From Actinomycetales bacterium (lineage in GTDB: Bacteria > Actinomycetota > Actinomycetes > Propionibacteriales > Nocardioidaceae), in contig JAAZCT010000245.1 of the NCBI GenBank assembly GCA_012513165.1, forward strand, positions 1 to 11,775: a stretch of DNA of 11,775 nt, written 5' to 3'. Both the position numbers and the translations under genes were made by a program. The notes beneath the pieces were generated by a model. That model was not told where the DNA came from. It did no database searches and was given only the letters and a program-made list of their open reading frames with translations. Of the stretch, positions 1-7,439 are shown piece by piece (within the stretch, counting starts at the first letter, position 1; every line of letters starts with the position of its first letter).

Positions 1-670
1 ACCAATCGTGGTGCGAGAGACCGGTAAAGACACGTTCGAACTCATTATGGGCGAACGTCGGTGGCGAGCACATCAAAAGGCCGGCTTGGACGTCATTTCG
101 GCGGTCGTTCGCGAAACGACGGATGAAGATCTGTTGCGCGATGCTTTGCTTGAGAACCTCCACCGGTCCGAGCTAAATCCCTTGGAAGAAGCTGCGGCCT
201 ATCGGCAATTGCTCGATGATTTTGGCTGCACGCAAGAGGAACTCTCAGAGCGAATTGGTCGCTCGCGGCCGCAGATAAGCAACACTATTCGATTGCTCAA
301 GCTTCCCCCCGCAGTCCAGCGGCGCGTGGCGGCCAAAGTGTTGACAGCGGGGCACGCTCGGGCGCTTCTCACGATCGAGAATGCAGAGATTCAAGAACGC
401 CTGGCTAGTCGTGTTGTAGCGGAGGGAATTTCGGTCAGGCAATTGGAGGAAATTGTTCGATTTGCCGACGAATCCCCCACTGCAAAAAGCCAGGCGAACC
501 AGCCGCGCGCGACTTCGCCACGCATTGCCGAGTTGGCACACGACTTGTCGGAACACTTCGATACACGCGTTAAGGTCGATTTTGGCAAAAAGAAAGGCAA
601 AATCGCTATCGAGTTTGCGACCATCGGCGACCTTGAGCGCATTGTTGCGATGATGAAGCAAGGAAAATAG
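1..670 (+). CDS. parB: Chromosome-partitioning protein ParB (3' part, 5' end outside window)
   Basis: ParB is a CTP-dependent DNA clamp that loads at parS sites and works with the ATPase ParA in origin segregation. The reading frame is already open at the left edge: codons before the first GTG at position 8 read Pro-Ile, as in the usual ParB run 'QPIVVR', so that GTG is internal and the gene begins upstream. Visible in order: the GERRWRA box (about 50-70), which is the CTP-binding motif; the [17 protein letters not shown] box (about 155-200); and a helix-turn-helix around [20 protein letters not shown] (about 230-290) that reads parS. A linker with Ala/Pro/Ser follows, then a C-terminal dimerisation domain rich in Lys (about 520-667). 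The stop is TAG at 668-670. The usual parA neighbour would lie to the left. Gene identity is very secure; only the N-terminal part is missing. Confidence 0.97.
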   Translation, partial: PIVVRETGKDTFELIMGERRWRAHQKAGLDVISAVVRETTDEDLLRDALLENLHRSELNPLEEAAAYRQLLDDFGCTQEELSERIGRSRPQISNTIRLLKLPPAVQRRVAAKVLTAGHARALLTIENAEIQERLASRVVAEGISVRQLEEIVRFADESPTAKSQANQPRATSPRIAELAHDLSEHFDTRVKVDFGKKKGKIAIEFATIGDLERIVAMMKQGK

Positions 671-681
671 TATCGGACATA

Positions 682-723
682 AAATAAGTCCCTAAGTCGA
701 TTTGTCGACTTAGGGACTTATTT
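682..723. terminator. Bidirectional intrinsic terminator between parB and trxA
   Basis: Positions 682-700 and 705-723 form a perfect 19-bp inverted repeat around a 4-base loop, TTTG. The stem starts AAATAAGTCCC and ends GGGACTTATTT, so each strand has an A/T-rich outer stem that gives a U-rich tail after a GC-containing core. It begins 12 bases after the parB stop and ends 12 bases after the trxA stop on the other strand. This is the expected position for a shared terminator of convergent genes. The stem pairing is read directly from the sequence; termination activity is inferred. Confidence 0.88.
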
Positions 724-735
724 ACTTGAAGAGCT

Positions 736-1059
736 CTAGATGTGCGGTTCAAGATCCTTGAGCAAAGCAGTTTTTGGCTTGGCGCCAACGATCGATGTGA
801 CGATTTCACCATTCTTGTACAGATTGAGCGTGGGCAAGCCAGTAACGCGAGCCTTTGCCGGAGCCTGTGGGTTCGCATCGGTATCAATCTTGACGATCGT
901 CAACTTGCCTTCGTACTCGTTCGCGATCTCATCCAAGATGGGAGCCAGTTGGCGACATGGAGCACACCATGTTGCCCAAAAATCGACAAGAACTGGACCT
1001 TCAACAGCCAAAACCTTCTCATCAAAGTCCGCGTCGGTTACTGAAATGATCTCTGCCAT
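736..1059 (-). CDS. trxA: Thioredoxin
   Basis: This is a small cytoplasmic dithiol reductant of 107 residues, the normal length for the family. It reduces disulfides in target proteins and is itself recharged by thioredoxin reductase, encoded just upstream. The redox motif is WCAPC at residues 31-35 within FWATWCAPCRQLAP, and the conserved cis-proline is P76 in TGLPTL. The motif has Ala where the textbook form is WCGPC; this variant is common enough to be functional. The reading frame stays open to an ATG at 1158, but that extension runs back through the trxB stop and has no thioredoxin homology. The ATG at 1057-1059 has a clear AAGGAG seven bases upstream, so I use it. It lies 50 bases downstream of trxB on the same strand and is probably the last gene of the operon. 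Confidence 0.97.
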   Translation of the reverse strand: MAEIISVTDADFDEKVLAVEGPVLVDFWATWCAPCRQLAPILDEIANEYEGKLTIVKIDTDANPQAPAKARVTGLPTLNLYKNGEIVTSIVGAKPKTALLKDLEPHI

Positions 1060-1066
1060 GGTGATT

Positions 1067-1072
1067 CTCCTT
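1067..1072 (-). promoter_or_regulatory. Ribosome binding site that decides the trxA start
   Basis: On the minus strand this reads AAGGAG, seven bases before the ATG at 1059. It lies in the trxB-trxA gap. It supports the 107-residue start over the in-frame ATG at 1158, which sits inside the trxB coding region. Confidence 0.85.
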
Positions 1073-1109
1073 AAAATGGTGCCGCTTGAAGTGAATGGAA
1101 TACGTGGAA

Positions 1110-2042
1110 CTACTCGAACTGCCCCAGCCAACGCTCGGCGTCTAAAGCAGCTTGGCAACCAGTGCCTGCTGCCGTAATGGCTTGACGATACGTATGGTCG
1201 ACAAGATCGCCTGCAGCGAAGACTCCATCAAGATTAGTGCTGGTGCTGCCAGGCTTCGTTACGACGTAGCCTTCGTCATCCAACTCGACTTGACCAGTTA
1301 CAAGTTCAGAGCGCGGATCGTGACCGATTGCGATAAACAAGCCATCAACCTCAATCTCACGCAGTTCGCCGGTGACGGTGTCGCGAAGTTCGACCGCAGT
1401 CAACAGTTCGTCGCCGATGAGCCTTGAAACTTCACTGTTCCAGGCAAAATCGATCTTCTCGTTCGCCAAAGCACGCTCAGCCATAATCTTGCTGGCGCGA
1501 AGTTCATCGCGGCGGTGAATAAGTGTGACCTTGCGGCCAAAACGGGTCAGGAAGATGGCTTCCTCGATCGCGGAATCGCCACCGCCGACCACAGCAATGG
1601 ACTTTTCGCGGAAGAAGAAACCGTCGCAGGTGGCGCACCAACTCACACCTCGCCCTGAAAGAGCGTCTTCGCCTTCGACGCCCAACTTCCGGTAGCCCGA
1701 ACCCATAGCCAAAATAACTGTTCGGCTTTGGTAACTCGTCCCGTCCGCGAGAGAGACAGTCTTGATAGGCGTGTCGAGCGAGACTTCAACTATGTCGTCA
1801 GCGATTAACGTTGCGCCGAACTTCTCGGCCTGTTCGCGAAGCTTCTCCATGAGGTCGGGACCCATGATTCCTTCGGGAAATCCCGGAAAGTTTTCGACGT
1901 CGGTAGTGTTCATGAGGGCGCCACCGGCCGTCACTGAACCCTCAAAAACGATCGGTTTCAATTGTGCGCGCGCCGCATAAATACTGGCCGTATATCCCGC
2001 GGGTCCGGAACCAACAATGATCACGTCGTGAATCTCACTCAT
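1110..2042 (-). CDS. trxB: Thioredoxin-disulfide reductase (NADPH, FAD)
   Basis: This is a flavoprotein that passes electrons from NADPH through FAD and a redox-active cysteine pair to thioredoxin, in the cytoplasm. It has 310 residues, typical of low-molecular-weight bacterial TrxB. FAD-binding GSGPAG is at residues 11-16. The redox centre CATC is at 136-139 in [10 protein letters not shown]. The NADPH-domain GGGDSA is at 153-158 with the NADPH-phosphate contact HRRDELRAS at 176-184. The second FAD motif, GVFAAGDL, is at about 273-280, followed by the C-terminal [10 protein letters not shown] helix. The start is ATG at 2040-2042 with only a weak purine-rich stretch (AGAAAG) upstream. It lies 50 bases before trxA. 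In many actinobacteria a sigma-factor gene (sigM) and its anti-sigma gene lie upstream of trxB; here the pseudokinase gene is the direct upstream neighbour (78 bases). I saw no SigR/SigH-type GGAAT...GTT promoter in that gap. Confidence 0.98.
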   Translation of the reverse strand: MSEIHDVIIVGSGPAGYTASIYAARAQLKPIVFEGSVTAGGALMNTTDVENFPGFPEGIMGPDLMEKLREQAEKFGATLIADDIVEVSLDTPIKTVSLADGTSYQSRTVILAMGSGYRKLGVEGEDALSGRGVSWCATCDGFFFREKSIAVVGGGDSAIEEAIFLTRFGRKVTLIHRRDELRASKIMAERALANEKIDFAWNSEVSRLIGDELLTAVELRDTVTGELREIEVDGLFIAIGHDPRSELVTGQVELDDEGYVVTKPGSTSTNLDGVFAAGDLVDHTYRQAITAAGTGCQAALDAERWLGQFE

Positions 2043-2120
2043 GCGATGCTTTCTGCTTAGTAAATAGGGGTGTTAAGGGCATTACTGCCACGAGTCTAGT
2101 GGTCTGGTCGTTGAGAAACG

Positions 2121-3683
2121 TTAGCGTCCACGAATGACAACCTCGGTAATCTCAGCGCGATATTCACCCGGAGTAATTTCAGGTAACGATCGAACCCAAA
2201 CAACCACATAACGAGTGAACTGAGGTTGACCTAGCGCCATGGCAATATCTGATCCAACGCGATTTGCGGACACTGTATTCCGGGTGTCTCCCAGAGACCG
2301 AGGAACCCTGGTTGCTGTGGCGGGCGCAACGCGTACGGATAGGTCTGTTGGCTCCCCGCGAAGACGTACCCGGACCTGTTGAACTTCGTGCGCTGAACCC
2401 AAATCAAGAACCAAGCCAACGCCGTCTTTCAGCCCACCAAACGTCGGACTCCCGAAGTAGGTGCTGGTCTGCCAACCGGTGCTGGGGTCACCGTCTACGG
2501 CGAACTGAACCAAGTCCGGGCGTTCGCTGTCGTCAGTCCCTTGCGGGTCAAAATCGTAGACAGCCGACACCGGGAGGATCTTGACGGCTGATTCTGACGA
2601 ACTCGGAACTTGAGGGACTTGAGATACCCGGTAACCCAAGACGCCTAAGGCAACCGCCAAAACGACGCCAAGCCCGAGACCGACCACCAAGAGCAAGCGA
2701 TGGCCGCGGGTGGTCGATTTGAGACGCCTCAGTGCGACAGCCCGCTTGGAGGGCGGCCGTCGCTGTAATGCTTTCGGACGCCGCCGAGGAGGCTCGAGCC
2801 CGGGGGGAGGGCCAAACGGCACAACGACTGGATCCTGGCGGAGCAGATCCGTGTCCGTTTCGTCAGACTGACGGGCGGGAGCAACAACCACGTCGTGGAA
2901 ACCGGTGAGCGCACGCAACTCGGCCGCAATCGAGGCCGCATCCGTCAGCGCGTCCCTTGGATGCCGTTCAGGTTGAAGGATGCGATCGCAAATGTTGTCT
3001 AGACGCCGACTGATCCCAGCGCGAACCTGGCGAGGCCGCATCAGGTGGCCATGTTCCGTGGGTGCCGCTCGTAAACCGTCGACGTGTCCGCCAGGCCAAC
3101 GACCGACTAGGCACGCATAGAGCACCTTGCCGAGAGCCTGAACGTCGGACGTCACGTATCTTTCGATGTCCGAATCAGAAACGTGCTGCTCCGGCGGAGC
3201 CAACGCTGTCTGTACTCCCAATCCAACAATGCGTACCGCGCCAGTTTGCTTAAGGAGAACTTGGTGAGGCGTCAACCGACGATGATGCACTCCCAAACTG
3301 TGGGCATGGGCGATAGCTTCGGACAATTCGGCCACCAAGACCGCGGTACGTTCATTGGATAGCGGAGCTTGAGCGACCAATAAGTGAAGCGGGGTGGCTC
3401 TGGCCCACTCACGAACCACGGCATGGAACCCCTGCTCGTTTGTCAGGAGGTCAAGAACCGGAAGAAATCGGTGGTCGGTTACCACGGTTGAGCGTTGAGC
3501 TGCCTCAATGAAATTCTCGGCGCGGTCGTCGTCTGCGCTTAAGAGCTCGACCCGTACATTTCGGTGCAATTGCTGGTCAGTTGCACGCCAGTTGCGTACA
3601 CCCAAACTTTCGCTCACTTGGTCTTGCAGCACATAACGGCCCGCAAGAACGTCACCAAAAGAGAGCGACCGCTGATTGACCAT
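2121..3683 (-). CDS. Membrane-anchored pseudokinase with extracellular discoidin-like domain (MviN C-terminal counterpart)
   Basis: This protein of 520 residues has a Ser/Thr-kinase-like fold (about 10-260), a basic Pro/Arg linker (290-327), one membrane segment (about 329-351) and an extracellular part (about 365-520). Residues 388-440, with FAVDGDPSTGW and LVLDLGS, look like an F5/8-type C (discoidin) or galactose-binding fold. Key catalytic positions are replaced. The VAVK lysine is E46 (in RNVRVELL), the HRD aspartate is R136 (in HHRRLTPHQVLL), its partner asparagine is Q141, and the DFG motif is GLG at 154-156. It should therefore be inactive as a kinase. In Mycobacterium tuberculosis the same kinase-TM-extracellular unit is fused to the C-terminus of MviN/MurJ and, when phosphorylated, recruits the FHA protein FhaA; by analogy this one probably regulates MurJ. 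It starts at ATG 3683 with GAGGAA five bases upstream, 29 bases after murJ. The function is inferred from that family. Confidence 0.9.
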   Translation of the reverse strand: MVNQRSLSFGDVLAGRYVLQDQVSESLGVRNWRATDQQLHRNVRVELLSADDDRAENFIEAAQRSTVVTDHRFLPVLDLLTNEQGFHAVVREWARATPLHLLVAQAPLSNERTAVLVAELSEAIAHAHSLGVHHRRLTPHQVLLKQTGAVRIVGLGVQTALAPPEQHVSDSDIERYVTSDVQALGKVLYACLVGRWPGGHVDGLRAAPTEHGHLMRPRQVRAGISRRLDNICDRILQPERHPRDALTDAASIAAELRALTGFHDVVVAPARQSDETDTDLLRQDPVVVPFGPPPGLEPPRRRPKALQRRPPSKRAVALRRLKSTTRGHRLLLVVGLGLGVVLAVALGVLGYRVSQVPQVPSSSESAVKILPVSAVYDFDPQGTDDSERPDLVQFAVDGDPSTGWQTSTYFGSPTFGGLKDGVGLVLDLGSAHEVQQVRVRLRGEPTDLSVRVAPATATRVPRSLGDTRNTVSANRVGSDIAMALGQPQFTRYVVVWVRSLPEITPGEYRAEITEVVIRGR

Positions 3684-3712
3684 TGAGTTTCCTCACGAGA
3701 TTTGTCTCTATC

Positions 3713-5368
3713 CTAGTCGCCAGAGCGGCGCCTCTTGATCACCTGGACAAGTTGGCTGAGTTCCTGGATTCGAACGAGTTTCATCGCGCCCCCCGTGATC
3801 GCTGCTCCGACGAGGCCCAGCCTAATGACTTCGAGCAAGGCCGACAGGGGGTTGTTGTGGTCCCATCCCAAATATTGCCAAGTAACGCGTCCGGAGAACA
3901 TCACTCCGCCCGCTAGGAGGCACACGAGCGCCAAGCGGTACAAAAAGGCGCGCATCGCGGAATCGATAAATCCACCCACGCGCCGAGACAGTAATGAAGC
4001 GGAAAGAATGAACCCACCCACGTAGGCCAAGCCATAGGCCAAAGCGAGCATCGTGGACGTCCAGATCGGTGTCACAAGGCTGCTCAACGCGAACGCGAGG
4101 GCGACGTTCAGAGCCGCAATGGCTGCTTGGACGAAAAAGGGCGTCCGGGTATCAGACAACGCGTAAAAGCCACGCAGCGTCATGTAGTGGAAACAGAAAG
4201 CCACCATCGTAATTGAGAACGCTGAAATGGTGTGTCCGATGGCTTCGGCGCTTGATGCCGCCGAACCAATACCACCCACAACGTGCCCGAGTGGCAACCC
4301 GAGCACGGCCACGGCGACAGCCAAGGGGGCTACGATCACGAGCGCAATGCGAAGGACACTCCCCAGTTCACGTCTGAAGCTTAAGAAATCGTTTTCTGCG
4401 CCGAGGCGCGTGAGCGTTGGAATGATCGCTGTGGCCACGGAAACCGTGATGATTCCGTGAGGGACTTGACTGATCAAGTGCCCCAGAGCGTAGACGGCTT
4501 GGCCGGCGGCCGGGACGTCGAGTTTGCGGCCGGTCAAGGTAGCTTCAGAAGCAATCTTCGCGATGGTGAAATAGGCCGCTTGGTTGACCACGATGAAAGC
4601 AAGAGCCCACCCACCAAGCTGAACCGTCTGATTGAGGCCCACGCCGCGGAAGTCGAAGCGCGGTCGGTAGCGAAACCCAGTGGCTCGCAGGAAAGGAACC
4701 AAAACGGCGGCTTGGACTGCGATACCTAAGGTCGAGCCCACGCCGAGTAGCCAGACTTCCGCGTTCGAGAACCCGGCGTTCGCGGGCGGAGTAGCGATTC
4801 CAAAAATCACCGCGTAGAGAGCAAGGACCCCGATGGACACCAGATTGTTGATCACGGGTGCCCACATCATGGGCCCGAACTTCTCGCGCGAATTGAGTAT
4901 CTGTCCAACCAAGACGAACATGCCGTAGAAAAAGACCTGAGGCATGGTGAGCGTCATGAGGAGTCGGGCGGCGGCACGATGGTTCTCGAAACCGGGTTCG
5001 AACAGTGTTTCGCCAAACGGAATTCGCATGATCACGGGAACGGCAATCATCAGGAGGACGGTTGCGGTGCCTAAAACGATCAAGGCCAAAGTCACGATGC
5101 GGTTGACGTAAGCCTCGCCCCCGTCGTCTTGTTCCTTCATCGCCCGCACGAGCAGCGGGACCAGCACCACGTTGAAGACGCCGCCGGCCACCAAGATGTA
5201 GAGGGAGTTCGGAATTGAGTTCGACAGCTCGAAAATGTCCGCATTGAGAGCCGTGCCAAGTACCGCAATCAGCAGCAGCATCCGGACGAATCCGGTGAGG
5301 CGTGACACGATTGTGCCGAACGCCATGAGGATGCTGGCTTTAGCCAGCCGCTGGTTAACCACGGTCAT
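3713..5368 (-). CDS. murJ: Lipid II flippase MurJ (MviN family)
   Basis: This polytopic membrane protein of the MOP/MviN superfamily moves lipid II across the cytoplasmic membrane for peptidoglycan synthesis. It has 551 residues, mostly hydrophobic, with a pattern consistent with about 14 membrane helices. Family marks: SRLTGFVR at 22-29, the GGVFNVVLVPLL segment at 62-73, NSREKFGPMMWAPVINN at 159-175, and FYALSDTRTPF at 401-411, where the region carries conserved charged residues. The start is ATG 5368, inside the end of the upstream DUF6049-type gene (14-base overlap). No strong Shine-Dalgarno is visible, so translation is probably coupled to that gene. It ends at TAG 3713-3715 after a short basic tail (IKRRRSGD). 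Mycobacterial MviN continues from here into the pseudokinase; here that domain is the next gene. Confidence 0.96.
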   Translation of the reverse strand: MTVVNQRLAKASILMAFGTIVSRLTGFVRMLLLIAVLGTALNADIFELSNSIPNSLYILVAGGVFNVVLVPLLVRAMKEQDDGGEAYVNRIVTLALIVLGTATVLLMIAVPVIMRIPFGETLFEPGFENHRAAARLLMTLTMPQVFFYGMFVLVGQILNSREKFGPMMWAPVINNLVSIGVLALYAVIFGIATPPANAGFSNAEVWLLGVGSTLGIAVQAAVLVPFLRATGFRYRPRFDFRGVGLNQTVQLGGWALAFIVVNQAAYFTIAKIASEATLTGRKLDVPAAGQAVYALGHLISQVPHGIITVSVATAIIPTLTRLGAENDFLSFRRELGSVLRIALVIVAPLAVAVAVLGLPLGHVVGGIGSAASSAEAIGHTISAFSITMVAFCFHYMTLRGFYALSDTRTPFFVQAAIAALNVALAFALSSLVTPIWTSTMLALAYGLAYVGGFILSASLLSRRVGGFIDSAMRAFLYRLALVCLLAGGVMFSGRVTWQYLGWDHNNPLSALLEVIRLGLVGAAITGGAMKLVRIQELSQLVQVIKRRRSGD

Positions 5369-7439
5369 CCGATTCGGTTGACGGTGGGGTGTCTGTGCCA
5401 GTATTTCGTCGTCGCAGGAAGCGGCGAATACCTGCAGCCACGACTAGAAGCATGGCAGCAGCCATGGCAATCCAGACGAATTGGCCCACGTTGCTCGACC
5501 TGAGGACGAAAGCACTGGGCTTTCCGAAGGCGGTTCCTGTTTCGCTCGTCAATTGGGCAGTCATGGTTGCCGCTACTTGAGAACCCAAGTTTGCGGAGAC
5601 GGTCATGGTGTAACTAGACCCGGGTTCGACCCGGACCACTGGAGCCTTCGCAAAAGTTATGCCCGCGACGTCGGCCTCGAGCGTGAGTGAAACTCGGATC
5701 GGCGCGCCGGTTCCATTGCGAATTGTTAACGGAAAGGCGCCCTCCTGGCCGCTCAAAGTGATCGTGGCCGGTGCTTCGAGGGTGATCTTCCCCAGAAATG
5801 CCTGCTTGTCTTGGATGGCTTTGGCTATCCCGCTTTGGACAGCGGCGTTCTCTCCTCGCCAGCGAAGCGCCACCGAACGGGCGACTTGGCGATCATTCTC
5901 CAGTGAAGCGCCCGGCTCAAGGTTGACGTCGGACACGAGGCTAGAGATGCTCTCGAGTTGAGCAGTGAGGTGACTTCGTTCTTTCGGGAAAGACTTAGCC
6001 GAGGTCGTCTTTTTGACCGAGACGGACGATTGCGGGGCGGTGACTGAGGCACCGAGGGTAACGGGCGACAGGAACGAACTGGCGTTCTCGGCGGACAATA
6101 GAGACAAGAGCGGCTTAAGTTGGTCCACCTGCGGATCCCAGCGCGGATTCACTAGCGTGACAGCATCGCTCCGCGCCTTGGGGTTGCCAGCCAGTTCCAA
6201 ACTGGACAGAGTTGCGGTACTCAAGGTGTGTTGAACGAAGAACGAGGTGTCGGCTTGAGCGTGTACCAGACGCAGAGGGGAAGCGGCTAGTAACGGTTGA
6301 GCCGAACTGCCGGTTTGAGTCGACACCACGGAGCCATCTGTTTGGCTCCAGTTATTCAAGCGGGTGGGGGCAACGATCGCCAGATCGGTCTTATTGCCGG
6401 CTACGAAATTGAGGAGTGCCGCCGTCGAATCACCTTGGGCCGGCCACACGACCGTCTTGCCGGAGATCTTGTGGCGTTCCGCAGCTTCCTGGGTCGACTT
6501 CTGAATCACGTCGGTGATCCGGGGCGCACCGGCCGAGCTGAAAAATCTGAGGAAATCGGGACGGGCATAGCCAACAATCCACGTATCGGACTTCTGAGAC
6601 AAAGCGACCAAGTCGGCGTTCCATACGCGCATGGCTTGAGCCACATCTGCGTCAATATCGTGTGCTTCGGCATCGTCGGCAATCGCTTCTAACGAATCGA
6701 GCAATGCGGGATCGATGAGAAGAGTTCGAGACGACACGGGAGTGGCCTTGGCTGCTTCCAAATACCGCTGCAACTGGCCGCCAGTCACCGATTGCGCGAT
6801 CTCTTTCGGATTGACCTTGTCAATGGGCCAGGTTTCTACGAACGGCCACACCAACGTTGTTTTGACCGAGGGCACATCTGAATTAATGCTCGGCAGCAGC
6901 GTCACATCGCGCGCTTGGCTTTGCGGGTTTCTTTCACCCCGGGAGTTTGTTGCTACGAGGTGAACACCGACAGGAAAGACGCCGTCGGCGTGAGAAAGCC
7001 CGATCTCCTTGCTGGGCACACGAATGGTGAACTCGCGTTCTTCACCGGGTTCGAGGTCGCCAATGATTGCGAACCTGTCGGTGTCGACGATTCGTTCACC
7101 GACATAGGCGGAATCACTAGCCAACGCGTCTTGAAGTTGTACCCGGTTTGTATATGGCCGTTTGGGCATGACCAGGTAGGCGTGAACCGAGGTCCAAGGG
7201 CTCTTACTCGGGTTTGAAGCGGTCCCGGTGAGAGTGATGGTTGTGTCACCCGTCAGAACTGTCGGTGAGAGCGAGGTAATTCGGACCGATAACGAATCTG
7301 GATCGGCTCCGAGGGCCGGAGTCGAGAAGGCAAGCGCAGTCACCAGTCCGATGAGGACGGAGGTCAACCAAGGAATGCGCACGTGGCTATCGTAGCGAGG
7401 TGCGGCAGGCGAACTCGTCAGTTTCGAGCTGCCCACCAT
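5355..7439 (-). CDS. Exported, C-terminally anchored envelope protein, DUF6049-like
   Basis: This 694-residue protein belongs, by position and architecture, to the actinobacterial family encoded next to murJ (M. tuberculosis Rv3909 type, DUF6049); its function is unknown. Visible parts: a signal peptide with core about 25-40 and probable cleavage near PALGA (41-45); an Ig-like beta domain (about 48-183) with PGEEREFTIRVPS; a central domain (about 190-545) that starts with TTLVWPFVETWP; a second Ig-like domain (about 550-645); one membrane helix (about 652-671); and a short basic then acidic tail. It therefore faces outward. The start is ATG 7439, with GGAGG ten bases upstream inside the cca gene, which it overlaps by 22 bases. 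An alternative GTG at residue 20 would give a tighter signal peptide but has no visible ribosome site. It overlaps murJ by 14 bases, which suggests a linked role in envelope assembly (inference). Confidence 0.85.
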   Translation of the reverse strand: MVGSSKLTSSPAAPRYDSHVRIPWLTSVLIGLVTALAFSTPALGADPDSLSVRITSLSPTVLTGDTTITLTGTASNPSKSPWTSVHAYLVMPKRPYTNRVQLQDALASDSAYVGERIVDTDRFAIIGDLEPGEEREFTIRVPSKEIGLSHADGVFPVGVHLVATNSRGERNPQSQARDVTLLPSINSDVPSVKTTLVWPFVETWPIDKVNPKEIAQSVTGGQLQRYLEAAKATPVSSRTLLIDPALLDSLEAIADDAEAHDIDADVAQAMRVWNADLVALSQKSDTWIVGYARPDFLRFFSSAGAPRITDVIQKSTQEAAERHKISGKTVVWPAQGDSTAALLNFVAGNKTDLAIVAPTRLNNWSQTDGSVVSTQTGSSAQPLLAASPLRLVHAQADTSFFVQHTLSTATLSSLELAGNPKARSDAVTLVNPRWDPQVDQLKPLLSLLSAENASSFLSPVTLGASVTAPQSSVSVKKTTSAKSFPKERSHLTAQLESISSLVSDVNLEPGASLENDRQVARSVALRWRGENAAVQSGIAKAIQDKQAFLGKITLEAPATITLSGQEGAFPLTIRNGTGAPIRVSLTLEADVAGITFAKAPVVRVEPGSSYTMTVSANLGSQVAATMTAQLTSETGTAFGKPSAFVLRSSNVGQFVWIAMAAAMLLVVAAGIRRFLRRRNTGTDTPPSTESDDRG

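Noticed and set aside
1060..1158. A 33-residue N-terminal extension of TrxA starting at an ATG at 1158
   Set aside because: It overlaps the end of trxB, lacks a ribosome site and lies outside the thioredoxin fold; AAGGAG directly before the ATG at 1059 marks the real start.
3684..3712. A frameshift or sequencing error splitting one MurJ-pseudokinase fusion gene
   Set aside because: The two frames differ, but murJ ends in a normal basic tail and stop, and the next gene has a clear GAGGAA ribosome site and ATG. Two intact genes fit better than a broken fusion.
3681..5368. Both murJ and the pseudokinase begin with a V-N-Q-R stretch (MTVVNQR and MVNQR)
   Set aside because: Only four residues match, codons differ and the sequences diverge at once. 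A duplicated start region cannot be supported from this.
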